A stretch of 64,000 nucleotides of DNA from Sphingomonas koreensis (GTDB taxonomy: Bacteria > Pseudomonadota > Alphaproteobacteria > Sphingomonadales > Sphingomonadaceae). Below are positions 55,501 through 64,000 of the stretch, piece after piece. A program made the translations under genes and the position numbers. The stretch lies in assembly GCA_006438735.1 (NCBI GenBank), contig RCZF01000001.1, positions 186,001 to 250,000 of the forward strand, read 5' to 3'. The notes beneath the pieces are model-generated. The model was not told where the DNA came from. It saw nothing but the letters and a program-made list of their open reading frames with translations, and made no database searches. Each line of letters begins with the position of its first letter. Position 1 is the first letter of the stretch.

Positions 55501-55988
55501 CCTTCGACTTCTTGCCGGGGTTCTTGAGCGGCCTTGGCGTCAGCGCGAACTACTCGTACATCGTGAGCTCTGGCCTGCCCAACTCCTTCCTCAACACGGG
55601 CTCACCGTCGAATGTAAACGCCGCAACGGTTCCTGGAAGCTTGCCGCTGGAAGGATTGTCCAAGCACAATGCCAACGCGACCGTCTTCTATGAAAAGGGC
55701 CCCTTTTCGTTACGCGCCGCTTATAACTATCGATCGAAATATTTGCTGACCGCGGCCGACGTGATCTTCCCGTACACGTCGATCTTCCAGGCAGGTTCAG
55801 GTCAGCTCGATGCTTCGGCGTTTTTCAGTCTTACCAAATATCTCAAAATTGGCGTCCAAGGCGTCAATCTTACCAACTCGGTGACCAAAACATTGCAGGC
55901 CTATACATCCGATCCGAGCCTGCTGGCGCCGCGATCCTATTTCGTCAACGACAGGCGCTATTCGTTCATTCTTCGCGCTAACTTCTGA
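52545..55988 (+). CDS. TonB-dependent receptor, large sphingomonad type
   Basis: A 1147-residue receptor with ATG 52545 preceded by GGAAGGGGAGG. After a basic N-terminal region the signal peptide runs through TTLCMIGLALPAHAQ (cleavage near residue 40; ATG 52578 would give a shorter version). The TonB-box region is SDIVVTGIRASLADAQ, with a plug containing DIGALPDRSVTEALQRVPGV and VVVRGLNFVRSEFNG, and a barrel ending SFILRANF. This type accompanies halogenase-like genes in many sphingomonads. The ligand is probably a carbohydrate, inferred from the operator and neighbours. Confidence 0.94.
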   Translation: MKILDESRSVEMRRITRALRCGVSATTLCMIGLALPAHAQTTPAASPSTTEPEQTTSPSDTDGQASDIVVTGIRASLADAQSIKRNSDTIVDAITAQDIGALPDRSVTEALQRVPGVSISRFAGSNDPDHFSVEGSGVVVRGLNFVRSEFNGRDAFSAGVGGQSLNFADVPAELLGSVEVYKNVTAAAIEGGLAGTVNLNTRKPFDNKGLHIGVDMEGNYGDLEKKWSPTGSVLITDTWNTGIGTFGLLADGSYSRIRSRADGIQITNIQQRDNTQVAYQSGNGVLTCRNPLPGNSDDTAYPPATPNSDPTVNSGNPIPPPCGSAQVSGASDGFADPLSNAYAPLGGQYRTQDFDRKRDGIAIAAQYETLDKSFLLTGQFIRSHTTNSWGEHTFEAAPDLSEYDTYPIGCVQNSDGPLYNGNATTRAECPVGQFTNYQYDDNGLFQSGYITTPGTGFRTSRSGDPATTFFPTGGAQTTESRRQVYEENLVNDYGLNAQITPTDRWSINLDADYTTSHHQNFDVGVYTSTFADQELDLTGNLPSVITHKPNTLQAGWAGTTNETLAGETDAQYFADPNTSFWRAAIDHFEDSKGHEFQFAANSTYKFGDDGGFIDQIKFGARYADRDQTVRYSSYNWGMLSEVWAGYPESVAAAGVNNAEFYAFPNFFRGATNAPPGAYYYGGDIVNDYGGFKNFIGNVEQIARDQPGAEANTQSQFNNAADRPGAIAGSPYLPSEVQRVHVRDSAAYLMLPFNSDTLIDGINVAGNIGVRYVHTGLDSFGTSTIPTQGTLQVDTPFADRCAERTAPAGAPPGTPSSRPGGVCNLGEAGYAQLQQFAGTTANNVFSQAKNSYTYWLPSFNLKVGLTHDFQIRLAASKVLTRPDEALIRNFQQITVDGNGNFNSTVGNPYLKPATAWQFDATAEWYFSRVGSLTIDAFYKDVKGFFYQSVVSLPITNNGVTFPFLTRGPANYDGDGKIKGVEVAYQQTFDFLPGFLSGLGVSANYSYIVSSGLPNSFLNTGSPSNVNAATVPGSLPLEGLSKHNANATVFYEKGPFSLRAAYNYRSKYLLTAADVIFPYTSIFQAGSGQLDASAFFSLTKYLKIGVQGVNLTNSVTKTLQAYTSDPSLLAPRSYFVNDRRYSFILRANF

Positions 55989-56033
55989 TCGCCTAGTGCA
56001 GCGGTTCACGCTGCCGACGACATGACCTCCCTC

Positions 56034-56062
56034 GGGCGCGCCGGCAACGGCGCGCCCCTTTT
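56034..56062 (+). terminator. Rho-independent terminator after the 52545 TonB receptor
   Basis: GGGCGCGCCG (56034-56043), loop GCAA, CGGCGCGCCC (56048-56057), then CTTTTGT. A perfect 10-bp GC-rich stem located 46 bp after the stop codon. Confidence 0.9.
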
Positions 56063-56124
56063 GTCTTCAGAAATCGTGCGATGCTTTCGCCAGCCGTTGG
56101 TGAGTTTAGTAAGCGATTAGGTTT

Positions 56125-58461
56125 TCAATGAACCTTGCCGGCACGCGTTAAAAGCGAAGCGGGCGCTTGGCTGGTCGGTAACGGGCCCGACGCGCTCAAG
56201 CGACCGAGCCGATCGTCCCAATGCAGCGTCGCGGCTCGGCCGCCGGTCTTGCGATAAGCGTTGGTGATCCCGTCGTCGTCGTACAGCGTGAAATCGACGT
56301 CGCGGCCCGGATAGACGCGGATGCTGTCGAGTTGCTGTGCAGTCGCCGTGCTCGGCACCGGCGCACCGATCGGGACGATCGATCCGGCGCGGACGAACAG
56401 CGGGATGCGGTCGATCGGCGCTGCGGCGGTGATCGTTTGGCCGCCCGTATAGCGTGTGTCGGTCCAGTAATCATACCAGTCGGCACCGGCGGGCAGATAG
56501 ACCAAGCGGCTGGTCGCGCCCTGCTCGGTCACCGGCGCGACCAGGAAGGCTGGGCCGAACATATATTCGTCGCCCCTATTGGCGACGTTCGGATCGTCCG
56601 GGAAATCCATGAACAGCGCGCGCATGAACGGCGCGCCGGTCTCGGCGGTGTGATGCGCGAGCGAATAGATATAGGGGATCAACGCATACCGTAGCTTGAG
56701 AAACTGGGCGAGAATCGGCTCCGCGGCCTTGCCATATTGCCAGATCGCGGTCGCCGGGCGCTGGCCGTGGATGCGCAACGTCGGCGTGAAGGTGTTGTAT
56801 TCGAACCACCGCGTGAACAGCTCGGGATAATCGGCATAGCTCGGCGCGGCGGCTTCGTCTCCCGCGGCATCGAGCAGCGGCGGATGGGCTGCTTTGGGTC
56901 CGTTGGGCCATTGCCAGCCGCCGGTATCGCTGCCCCAATAGGCGAGCCCGGTGGCGGTGAAATCGAGCCCGGTCGGCACTTGCCGGCGCAGCGCCTCCCA
57001 GGTCGAATCCACGTCCGAAGACCAAAACAGGCAGCCGTTGCGCTGGGTGCCGAGATAGGCCGCGCGACACAGGATCATGTTGCGCATGTCCGGGCGGTCC
57101 CTGGCGGATCCGTCCGCGACGCTTGCGGTGTGCAGCAGTGGATAAACATTGTGGTAGCGATCGCCCGAGCCGATCGAGAACCAGTGGCTGTCGGGGACCA
57201 GATCGGGTTCGGTTTCGTCGAGCCAGAACCAGTCGAAGCCTTGGCTCGCGATGTTGTCGCGAATCTTGCCCCAATACCAGGCGCGCGCATCGGGATTGGT
57301 GCTGTCGATCAGCGCGCCCGCGCGATCGGATCGGATCGGCAGGCTATCGACGACGCTGCCGTCTTTGTTGTGCAGGAACCAGCCCTTGGCGGCGAGCAGG
57401 TCGTAGTAACGCGACTCGCGCTCGAAGCGCGGCCACACGCTGACGATCGAATGCAGCCCCATCGTATGCAGTTTATCGTTCATGCTCTTGGGATCGGGGA
57501 AATACGCGTGATCGATGTCGAGCTGACCCATGCGGGTCCAGTAGAACCAGTCGAGCACCATCACGTCGAGCGGGTAGCCGCGGTCGCGATACCCTTGCGC
57601 AATGCCCATCAGCTCGGCCTGCGTTTCGTAGCGCGCCTTGGACTGGATCAGCCCGAACGCGGCCTTAGGCGGGAGCGGCGTCGCGCCGGTCAGCCTGGCG
57701 TAACCCGCGTAAAGGGCATCGGTAGTCGGCCCGGTGATGACAAAAAACGAGACACGCTCGCCGACCTCCGATTGCCAGTGCGTGCGGCCGCCCAGCCCAG
57801 GGGAGACGGTGGTTGCCGAGGGATTATCCCACACGATCCCGTAATGCTTGTTCGTGACCATAAACGGCACGCACACCGTTTCGCCGGTGGGCGCATCGTA
57901 ATTGTGCCGGCAGTCGATCGTCCGACCGCGCAGATCGAGGATGCCCTGCTGGTTCTGGCCGAGCCCGTAATAATGCTCGTCGGCCGGCGCGGCGAAACTT
58001 GCCCCGACTCGGAAGGTGTTTTCGCCGTTGACGGTATGCGGCGCCATTTCCCAGCCGGTCATGTCGGCGATCGTCTGGCCGTCCGGCGCCTTCACGACCA
58101 CGGAGACGGGGGGCAGCGACGGCGCGAAATAGCGCTCCATCTGGCTCGGCGCCTGGAGCCAAGGCTGCGCATTGACGGTGATCGACAGATCGGCCGAGGT
58201 GAAGACGTCGCCAGCGACGGTAACCTGGTGGGTCCAGCCGCTGTCGTCGGGCTTGCCGCTGATGCCGTAACCGGGGTTTGCGGCGATCTCATTCGGATCG
58301 GTCGCGATCGTCACGCGGACGATGTTCGGGGCATAGGGTTCGACCGACACGAGGCTGCCGTTGCGGTTGAGCGTGGTTGCGCCGGCGGGAACCGTGAGCG
58401 CGGTGGTCGCCAGCGCAGCGATCAGCCACGCCCGGGCGCTGCCGTTGTGCATCAAACCCAT
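56125..58461 (-). CDS. GH31 alpha-xylosidase/alpha-glucosidase, exported
   Basis: A 778-residue enzyme with signal peptide (…RAWLIAALATTALTVPAGA). The N-terminal beta-sandwich is followed by the barrel, with LDVMVLDWFYWTRMG, the nucleophile Asp in DWFWLDETEPDL, the acid Asp in FWSSDVDSTWEALRRQ and FTATGLAYWGSDTGGW. C-terminal sheets carry LYDDDGITNAY. DWFYWTRMGQLDID fits alpha-xylosidase better than maltase relatives, but an alpha-glucosidase cannot be excluded. ATG 58461 has GGGAGAG upstream. No operator was found in the 292-bp region before it (58462-58753), which holds no gene I can recognise. Confidence 0.9.
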   Translation of the reverse strand: MGLMHNGSARAWLIAALATTALTVPAGATTLNRNGSLVSVEPYAPNIVRVTIATDPNEIAANPGYGISGKPDDSGWTHQVTVAGDVFTSADLSITVNAQPWLQAPSQMERYFAPSLPPVSVVVKAPDGQTIADMTGWEMAPHTVNGENTFRVGASFAAPADEHYYGLGQNQQGILDLRGRTIDCRHNYDAPTGETVCVPFMVTNKHYGIVWDNPSATTVSPGLGGRTHWQSEVGERVSFFVITGPTTDALYAGYARLTGATPLPPKAAFGLIQSKARYETQAELMGIAQGYRDRGYPLDVMVLDWFYWTRMGQLDIDHAYFPDPKSMNDKLHTMGLHSIVSVWPRFERESRYYDLLAAKGWFLHNKDGSVVDSLPIRSDRAGALIDSTNPDARAWYWGKIRDNIASQGFDWFWLDETEPDLVPDSHWFSIGSGDRYHNVYPLLHTASVADGSARDRPDMRNMILCRAAYLGTQRNGCLFWSSDVDSTWEALRRQVPTGLDFTATGLAYWGSDTGGWQWPNGPKAAHPPLLDAAGDEAAAPSYADYPELFTRWFEYNTFTPTLRIHGQRPATAIWQYGKAAEPILAQFLKLRYALIPYIYSLAHHTAETGAPFMRALFMDFPDDPNVANRGDEYMFGPAFLVAPVTEQGATSRLVYLPAGADWYDYWTDTRYTGGQTITAAAPIDRIPLFVRAGSIVPIGAPVPSTATAQQLDSIRVYPGRDVDFTLYDDDGITNAYRKTGGRAATLHWDDRLGRLSASGPLPTSQAPASLLTRAGKVH

Positions 58462-58753
58462 TACCGCTCTCCCGTCATGACGATATCCGATTTAAGGGAT
58501 CAGCTATGCAAGGCGGGCTGACTTTTCCAAGGCTTTGCCGTCAGTCACGCGCAATCGGTTCTCAACAACCGGCCGGTGTGGCGAGCAACGTCTGTCACTG
58601 AACGCGACGCGAGGGCCTGACGTTGATGCGATGGAGCGCTCTTGGCCGGTCGTAGCACCCGGCCTCGGCCAACGCCGCGCTGGCTCCGGTGCGGATCAGA
58701 AAGCTGCTGACAAGCCGGCCTTGATGGCGTCGATCCGGCGCGAGCAGAACGGC

Positions 58754-60316
58754 TCACTCACACGCGCCATCGACAACCCGCGGCAGGTTCAGCGGGTTAC
58801 CGCGCTTCACCGGCTTGGGCAGCAACGCGTCGGGCAGGTCTTGGTAGCAGACCGGCCGCAGGAAGCGCTCGATCGCCGCGGTGCCGACGGAGGTCGTGCG
58901 CGGATCGCTGGTCGCAGGGAAGGGGCCGCCGTGAACCATCGCGTCGGACACTTCGACGCCGGTCGGCCAGCCGTTGGCGAGGATTCGGCCGGCTTTTGTC
59001 TCGAGCAGCGGCAGAAGAGCGGCGGCATCGTCGTGGTCGCCGTCATCGAGCTGGAGCGTGATGGTCAATTGCCCTTCAATCGCGCGGATCACGTCACGGA
59101 TTTGCGCCGCATCCTTGCAGCGCACGATGATCGAGGCCGAGCCGAACACCTCGGCAGCCAGCGCGCGGTCGGCAAGGAAAGCGTCGCCGGTGGTCGAGAA
59201 CAGCGCGGCGCGGCCGCGGTTGCAGCCAGTCGCCTCGGCGCCGCGCGCCAGCGTTTCGACGTCGCGGTGCACGCTCAGCGCCTCGACGCCAGAATCGTAA
59301 TGCGAATGGATGCCCGGCGTGAGCATCACCTGCGGCTGGGCCGCAGCAAGCGCTTCGGTGGCGGCGGCGGCAAAGACATCGAGGTCCGGCCCGTCGAGAC
59401 CGATGACGACGCCGGGGTTGGTGCAGAACTGGCCCGCACCGAGCGTCAGCGAGCCAACATAGGCCTTGCCCAGCGCCTCGCCGCGCGCGGCGAGCGCGTG
59501 GCGGAACAGGATCACCGGATTGACGCTCGACATCTCGGCATAGACCGGAATGGGCTCGGGCCGCTGCTGCGCCAGCGCGACGAGCGCAAGGCCGCCGGCG
59601 CGCGACCCAGTGAAGCCGACCGCCTTGATCCGCGGATCGCGGACGAGCGCCGCGCCGAGCGCGTTGTCGGGGCCCTGCAACAACGAAAAGACCCCTTCGG
59701 GCAGGCCGCATGTGGCAATCGCGCGCTGGATGGCGCGGGCGACCATTTCGGACGTGCCGGGATGCGCCGGATGCCCCTTGCACACCACCGGACAGCCGGC
59801 GGCGAGCGCCGCGGCGGTGTCACCGCCCGCGACCGAGAAAGCGAGCGGGAAGTTCGACGCGCCGAACACCGCGACCGGGCCGACGGCGATGCGCCGTTGC
59901 CGCAAATCGGCGCGCGGCACCGGCTGGCGATCGGGCAGCGCATGATCGATCACCACCGACGCGGAACGCCCCTGACGCAGCGTGCGCGCGAACAGGCGTA
60001 ACTGGCCGGTGGTGCGGCTGCGCTCGCCGTTGAGGCGCGCCTCGGGCAGGCCGCTTTCCAGCACGGCGCGGGCGACCAATCCTTCGATCCCCTCGATTTC
60101 ATCGGCGATCGTTTCCAGGAACGTCGCGCGCTGCTCTGGATCGGTTTCGCGGAAAACATCGAATGCCGCAGTGGCAAGCTCGCATGCCTGCTCGACATGC
60201 GTGGCGGATGAAACGGAGAAATCGGTATCGAGCGCGGCGTCGGTCGCCGGATCGATCGCCCGAAAGGTATCGCTGCTGGTGATCGCTTGCGATCCGATCA
60301 GGAAACTGCCGTCCAT
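58754..60316 (-). CDS. Alpha-ketoglutaric semialdehyde dehydrogenase (NADP+-type ALDH)
   Basis: A 520-residue aldehyde dehydrogenase of the KGSADH group that completes the Weimberg pathway by oxidising alpha-ketoglutaric semialdehyde to alpha-ketoglutarate. Motifs are AVFGASNFPLAFSVAGGD (active-site Asn region), CKGHPAHPGTSEMVA, the catalytic Glu in IPVYAEMSSVNPVI and Cys in GAGQFCTNPGVV, then EVFGSASIIV. The FATFLE-like N-terminus and FLRPVCYQDLP end match this group rather than betaine or succinate semialdehyde enzymes. It is divergent from galM-xylD. Caulobacter uses the name xylA for this function; the symbol is left empty. Confidence 0.9.
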   Translation of the reverse strand: MDGSFLIGSQAITSSDTFRAIDPATDAALDTDFSVSSATHVEQACELATAAFDVFRETDPEQRATFLETIADEIEGIEGLVARAVLESGLPEARLNGERSRTTGQLRLFARTLRQGRSASVVIDHALPDRQPVPRADLRQRRIAVGPVAVFGASNFPLAFSVAGGDTAAALAAGCPVVCKGHPAHPGTSEMVARAIQRAIATCGLPEGVFSLLQGPDNALGAALVRDPRIKAVGFTGSRAGGLALVALAQQRPEPIPVYAEMSSVNPVILFRHALAARGEALGKAYVGSLTLGAGQFCTNPGVVIGLDGPDLDVFAAAATEALAAAQPQVMLTPGIHSHYDSGVEALSVHRDVETLARGAEATGCNRGRAALFSTTGDAFLADRALAAEVFGSASIIVRCKDAAQIRDVIRAIEGQLTITLQLDDGDHDDAAALLPLLETKAGRILANGWPTGVEVSDAMVHGGPFPATSDPRTTSVGTAAIERFLRPVCYQDLPDALLPKPVKRGNPLNLPRVVDGACE

Positions 60317-60490
60317 TGATTTCTCTCCTTGATTGATCCGTCGTCGGTGGGATCTGCGCCAGCAAAGCGCAATGGCTCAACGTCGGCGCTAGCGGCGATC
60401 GTCGCCCTATGCGACTTTTCACTTGTTCATTGCGACATAACTTGCCAATTGTCTGAGTAAATAGCAACCGCCGCGGAGGGGAAAGTGTCC

Positions 60491-61630
60491 ATGTCTAGCA
60501 GATGCGCCGCGCTCGTGCTTTGGGGAATTGCCTCGATGACTGCCCTATCGGCTCATGCCGCCGATGCCAGCCGAAGCGCTTTTGGCCAGCTTGCCGACGG
60601 CACCCGAATTGACCAGGTGACGCTCACCAACGATCACGGCGTCTCGGCGGCGGTGATGACGTTGGGCGCCGCGTTGCAATCGCTGGTCGCGCCCGATCGG
60701 GACGGCAAGCCCGACGACATCGTGCTCGGCTATGACACGCCGGCCGAGTATCTTGCCGATCCGCAATATTTCGGCGCATCGGTCGGCCGCTTCGCCAATC
60801 GCATCGCCAAGGGTCGGTTCAGCCTAGACGGAAAGACCTATCAGCTCGAAACCAATGACGGCCCGAACACGCTGCACGGCGGTTTGAAGGGTTTCGACAA
60901 GCGCGTATGGACGATCAGCGAGGTCAAGAGCGGCCCCGTGCCGAGCGTGACGATGACCTATCACAGCGCCGACGGCGAAGGCGGCTATCCCGGCGCGGTC
61001 GTTGTCTCGGCGACTTATACGCTCGACAACGACGACGCGCTGACGATCCGATACCAGGCCAGCACCGACAAGCCGACGATCGTCAACATCAGCAACCATA
61101 GTTATTGGGCGCTGGCCGGCCAGCATGCGCCGGCCGGGGTGATGGGCGAGCTGCTGACGATCGACGCAACCGCCTTCACGCCGATCGACGAGACGCTGAT
61201 CCCGACCGGCGAAATCCGCCCCGTCGCCGGCACGCCGTTCGATTTTCGCACGCCCATGACGATCGGCGCGCGCGTCCGCGACAGCCGGGACGACCAGATC
61301 CGCTTCGGCCGCGGTTACGATCACAATTTCGTGATCGACGGCGCGGCGGGGACGATGCGCCGTGCAGCGCGGCTCGAGGATCGAACCACCGGGCGTGTGC
61401 TCGAGGTCTGGTCGAAGGCGCCGGGGCTGCAATTCTATTCGGGCAATTTTCTCGACGCCAAGACGCGCGGCAAGGGCGGGCGATTGTATCGCGAGGGCGA
61501 TGCCGTGGTATTCGAGCCGCAGCTGTTTCCCGATGCGCCTAACCATCCCGATTTCGCCAGTGCAAGGCTCGAACCGGGCCAGACCTATTCGAACACGATC
61601 GTGTTCCGCTTTTCAACTGAGAGTAACTGA
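60491..61630 (+). CDS. galM: Aldose 1-epimerase (mutarotase), exported
   Basis: A 379-residue galactose-mutarotase-fold protein interconverting alpha and beta anomers of free sugars. Start ATG 60491 has GGAGGGGAA upstream (a GTG at 60485 is less well spaced). Signal peptide [20 protein letters not shown]. Active-site blocks are [34 protein letters not shown], the first catalytic His in [19 protein letters not shown] and YDHNFVIDG, and the late Glu in [15 protein letters not shown]. In context it probably supplies the beta-xylose anomer for oxidation. Its stop overlaps the xylD start (TGATG). Confidence 0.92.
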   Translation: MSSRCAALVLWGIASMTALSAHAADASRSAFGQLADGTRIDQVTLTNDHGVSAAVMTLGAALQSLVAPDRDGKPDDIVLGYDTPAEYLADPQYFGASVGRFANRIAKGRFSLDGKTYQLETNDGPNTLHGGLKGFDKRVWTISEVKSGPVPSVTMTYHSADGEGGYPGAVVVSATYTLDNDDALTIRYQASTDKPTIVNISNHSYWALAGQHAPAGVMGELLTIDATAFTPIDETLIPTGEIRPVAGTPFDFRTPMTIGARVRDSRDDQIRFGRGYDHNFVIDGAAGTMRRAARLEDRTTGRVLEVWSKAPGLQFYSGNFLDAKTRGKGGRLYREGDAVVFEPQLFPDAPNHPDFASARLEPGQTYSNTIVFRFSTESN

Positions 61631-63438
61631 TGACCGAGCAACAGCAGCCAGCGGCCGATCGCATCTTGCGATCCCGCGCCTGGTTCGACGATCCCGATAA
61701 TGCCGACATGACCGCGCTGTATCTGGAGCGCTACATGAACTTCGGTCTGAGCCTGGAGGAGCTGCAATCTGGCAAGCCGATCATCGGTATCGCACAGACC
61801 GGCAGCGATCTGAGCCCGTGCAACCGCCACCACATCGTGCTCGCCGATCGCGTGCGCGAGGGTATCCGCGAGGCGGGCGGCATCGCGATCGAATTTCCGG
61901 TCCATCCGATCCAGGAGACTGGCAAACGCCCGACCGCGGGGCTCGATCGCAACCTCGCTTATCTCGGGCTGGTCGAGGTCTTGTTCGGCTATCCGCTCGA
62001 CGGCGTCGTGCTGACGATCGGCTGCGACAAGACCACGCCGGCGTGCCTGATGGCCGCGGCGACGGTCAACATCCCGGCGATCGCGCTGTCGGTGGGGCCG
62101 ATGCTCAACGGGTGGCACAAGGGCGAGCGGACCGGATCGGGCACGATCATCTGGAAGGCGCGCGAAATGCTCGCGGCGGGCGAGATCGACTATCAGGGCT
62201 TCATCAAGCTGGTCGCCAGCTCGGCGCCGTCGACCGGCTATTGCAACACGATGGGCACGGCGACGACGATGAACTCGCTGACCGAAGCGCTCGGCATGTC
62301 GTTGCCCGGCTCGGCGGCGATTCCCGCGCCGTATCGCGATCGGCAGGAGTGTGCCTATCTCACCGGCAAGCAGATCGTCGAAATGGTTGCCGCCGATCGC
62401 AAGCCGAGCGACGTCCTGACCCGTGAGGCGTTCCTCAACGCGATCCGCGTCAACACCGCGATCGGCGGATCGACCAATGCGCCGATTCATCTCAACGCGA
62501 TCGCGCGGCATATCGGCGTCGACCTGAATATCGGCGATTGGGAAACCAATGGCCGCGACGTGCCGCTGCTGGTCAATCTGCAACCCGCCGGCGAGTATCT
62601 CGGCGAGGATTATTACCGCGCCGGCGGCGTCCCCGCGGTGGTCGCGCAGCTGATCGGGCAGGGGCTGATCGACGAGACCGCGCTGACCGTCAACGGCCGC
62701 TCGATCGGCGACAATTGCCGCGATGCGACGATCGAGGACGATCGCGTGATCAAGCCGTTCGATCAGGCGCTCAAGCCGGCCGCCGGATATTCGGTGCTGC
62801 GCGGCAATCTGTTCGATTCGGCGATCATGAAATTGTCGGTGATCTCGCCGGAATTTCGTACGCGCTTTCTGTCAGATCCGGACGATCCCGACGCCTTCGA
62901 GGGCAGGGTCGTGGTGTTCGACGGGCCGGAGGATTATCACGCGCGGATCGACAATCCGGCGCTGGATGTCGACGAACATACGCTGCTGGTGATCCGCGGG
63001 GCGGGGCCGATCGGCTATCCCGGCGCGGCCGAAGTGGTCAACATGCGGCCGCCGCTCAAGCTGCTCCAGGCCGGCGTCCACGCGCTGCCCTGCATCGGCG
63101 ACGGCCGACAGTCGGGCACATCGGGCAGCCCCTCGATCCTCAATGCCTCGCCCGAAGCCGCGGCCGGCGGTGGTCTGGCGCTGTTGCGCTCGGCCGACCG
63201 TGTGCGGATCGATCTGCGCAAGGGCGAGGCCAATATCCTGGTGTCGCCCGAAGAGTTGGCGGAACGCCGCAAGGCGCTCGAAGCGGCTGGTGGCTACCGC
63301 TATCCTGCCAGTCAGACGCCGTGGCAGGAAATGCAGCGCGCCGTGAGCGGCCAGCTCGATACCGGTGCGGTGCTCGAACCGGCGGTCAAATATCAGCGCA
63401 TCGCGCAAACGGTCGGCGTGCCTCGTCACAGCCACTAA
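61630..63438 (+). CDS. xylD: D-xylonate dehydratase (IlvD/Edd family)
   Basis: A 602-residue Fe-S dehydratase converting D-xylonate to 2-keto-3-deoxyxylonate. The cluster cysteines are visible in [30 protein letters not shown] and [18 protein letters not shown]. Later family blocks are [20 protein letters not shown] and [20 protein letters not shown]. Length and the [20 protein letters not shown] start match Caulobacter XylD more than gluconate or dihydroxy-acid dehydratases; arabonate dehydratase is the main alternative. It is translationally coupled to galM. A xylonolactonase gene (xylC) is not in this window. Confidence 0.9.
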   Translation: MTEQQQPAADRILRSRAWFDDPDNADMTALYLERYMNFGLSLEELQSGKPIIGIAQTGSDLSPCNRHHIVLADRVREGIREAGGIAIEFPVHPIQETGKRPTAGLDRNLAYLGLVEVLFGYPLDGVVLTIGCDKTTPACLMAAATVNIPAIALSVGPMLNGWHKGERTGSGTIIWKAREMLAAGEIDYQGFIKLVASSAPSTGYCNTMGTATTMNSLTEALGMSLPGSAAIPAPYRDRQECAYLTGKQIVEMVAADRKPSDVLTREAFLNAIRVNTAIGGSTNAPIHLNAIARHIGVDLNIGDWETNGRDVPLLVNLQPAGEYLGEDYYRAGGVPAVVAQLIGQGLIDETALTVNGRSIGDNCRDATIEDDRVIKPFDQALKPAAGYSVLRGNLFDSAIMKLSVISPEFRTRFLSDPDDPDAFEGRVVVFDGPEDYHARIDNPALDVDEHTLLVIRGAGPIGYPGAAEVVNMRPPLKLLQAGVHALPCIGDGRQSGTSGSPSILNASPEAAAGGGLALLRSADRVRIDLRKGEANILVSPEELAERRKALEAAGGYRYPASQTPWQEMQRAVSGQLDTGAVLEPAVKYQRIAQTVGVPRHSH

Positions 63439-63485
63439 GAGAGCCGGCGATCACCCAAGCGCCGCCGCCGCGGGGTGCGCGCGAG

Positions 63486-64000
63486 TCACCGGTCGTCGAT
63501 CGCCACCACCGCGATCGATTTGGCGGGCAGATCGAAGACTAGATTGCCACTCTCAGTGAGGCCCGAATAAGCGACCGGATGGATGGTGTTCGGCGCGTCG
63601 AAGCTGTTGTGCGTATCGATCGCCGGGCCGGTCAGGATTTGGCCAGTGGCGCTGCCCTTTTCGGCAGTTACGACGCGCGCCGACCGATCGGGATCGAGAT
63701 TGACCAATGCGAGATACAGCTTGCCGTCCGTCCCCCGCGCAACCGAGGCGTCGATCATCGGCATGGCGAAACCGCGTTCCTTGTAATCGGGGCCGGAGAC
63801 CGTCGCCGGGTACGGCGTCGCGCCCTGGAACGGGCGGTACATATCGAACACGTGATAGGTCGGCGTCAGTAGCATCTTCGATCCGTCGGTTAGGATCATC
63901 GACTGCAGCACGTTGATCATCTGCGCGATCGCGGCGAGCTTCACGCGGTCGGTATGGCGGTGGAAGATGTCGAGCGTCAGCGCCGCGACCTCGGCGTCGC
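63486..64000 (-). CDS. GH51 alpha-L-arabinofuranosidase, C-terminal part only
   Basis: The last 170 or so codons of a gene whose start lies beyond the window. The visible part includes LDIFHRHTDRVKLAAIAQ, MINVLQSMILTDGSKM, TYHVFDMYRPFQGATPYPA and a terminal beta-sandwich with LYLALVNLDPDRSARVV. This is the C-terminal region of GH51 arabinofuranosidases, which remove arabinose side chains from arabinoxylan. The catalytic residues lie outside the window. It converges with xylD, leaving a 47-bp gap. Confidence 0.85.
   Translation of the reverse strand, partial: DAEVAALTLDIFHRHTDRVKLAAIAQMINVLQSMILTDGSKMLLTPTYHVFDMYRPFQGATPYPATVSGPDYKERGFAMPMIDASVARGTDGKLYLALVNLDPDRSARVVTAEKGSATGQILTGPAIDTHNSFDAPNTIHPVAYSGLTESGNLVFDLPAKSIAVVAIDDR

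Noticed and set aside
1..64000. CRISPR arrays, tRNA genes, rRNA genes, integrases or transposases
   Set aside because: No spaced direct repeats, no cloverleaf with CCA-adjacent acceptor and no recombinase motifs were noticed on either strand in the intergenic regions examined by eye; a tRNAscan or ISfinder search could not be run.

Overview
This window looks like chromosomal DNA from a sphingomonad (Sphingomonas or a close relative; Alphaproteobacteria). That is an inference, since no rRNA gene is present. It rests on high GC content, three large TonB-dependent receptors, a run of flavin-dependent tryptophan-halogenase-like genes beside one of them, cupin/JmjC-like proteins, a ManD whose active-site residues follow the Novosphingobium enzyme, and close resemblance of two xylose genes to Caulobacter XylB and XylX. 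No tRNA, rRNA, CRISPR array, prophage or intact insertion sequence was seen.

Layout. 1-5149 (minus strand) is housekeeping: lapA-like, pyrF, a VOC protein and the start of trpF, preceded by a patatin-like lipase and an EEP-fold hydrolase. 5150-5944 is a gene graveyard with the C-terminal remnant of a molybdenum hydroxylase and probably of a tryptophan halogenase. 5945-11623 (minus) holds an M20 peptidase, a TPR sulfotransferase and a TonB-dependent receptor. 12164-25692 is a glucuronate block: TonB receptor, GntR regulator, kdgK, secreted GH67 alpha-glucuronidase, and a manD-exuT-like-uxaC-uxuB operon. 26010-45123 is a xylan/xylose block: xylA, xylB, two GH43 enzymes, a cupin-like protein, a CBM-like protein, GH3, a LacI regulator, a sugar porter, xylose dehydrogenase, XylX dehydratase, an SGNH/deacetylase fusion and GH10. 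45137-55988 is a cupin plus four tandem halogenase-like genes, divergent from a TonB receptor. 56125-64000 holds GH31, alpha-ketoglutaric semialdehyde dehydrogenase, aldose epimerase, xylonate dehydratase and the 3' end of a GH51 arabinofuranosidase.

How it fits together (inference). The locus can import glucuronoarabinoxylan fragments through TonB receptors, trim them with GH10, GH67, GH43, GH3, GH31, GH51 and esterases, send glucuronate to 2-keto-3-deoxygluconate phosphate, and send xylose both through xylose isomerase/xylulokinase and through the oxidative Weimberg route. Six copies of a 14-bp near-palindrome (consensus TGGTAGCGCTACCA) lie upstream of these transcription units, including the one serving the halogenase array. 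They are the likely operators of the LacI-family regulator encoded at 36469-37539. The most unusual parts are the halogenase array under an apparent xylan-type operator, one halogenase paralogue lacking the catalytic lysine, a nearly erased second alpha-glucuronidase gene, and a 25-base G tract.
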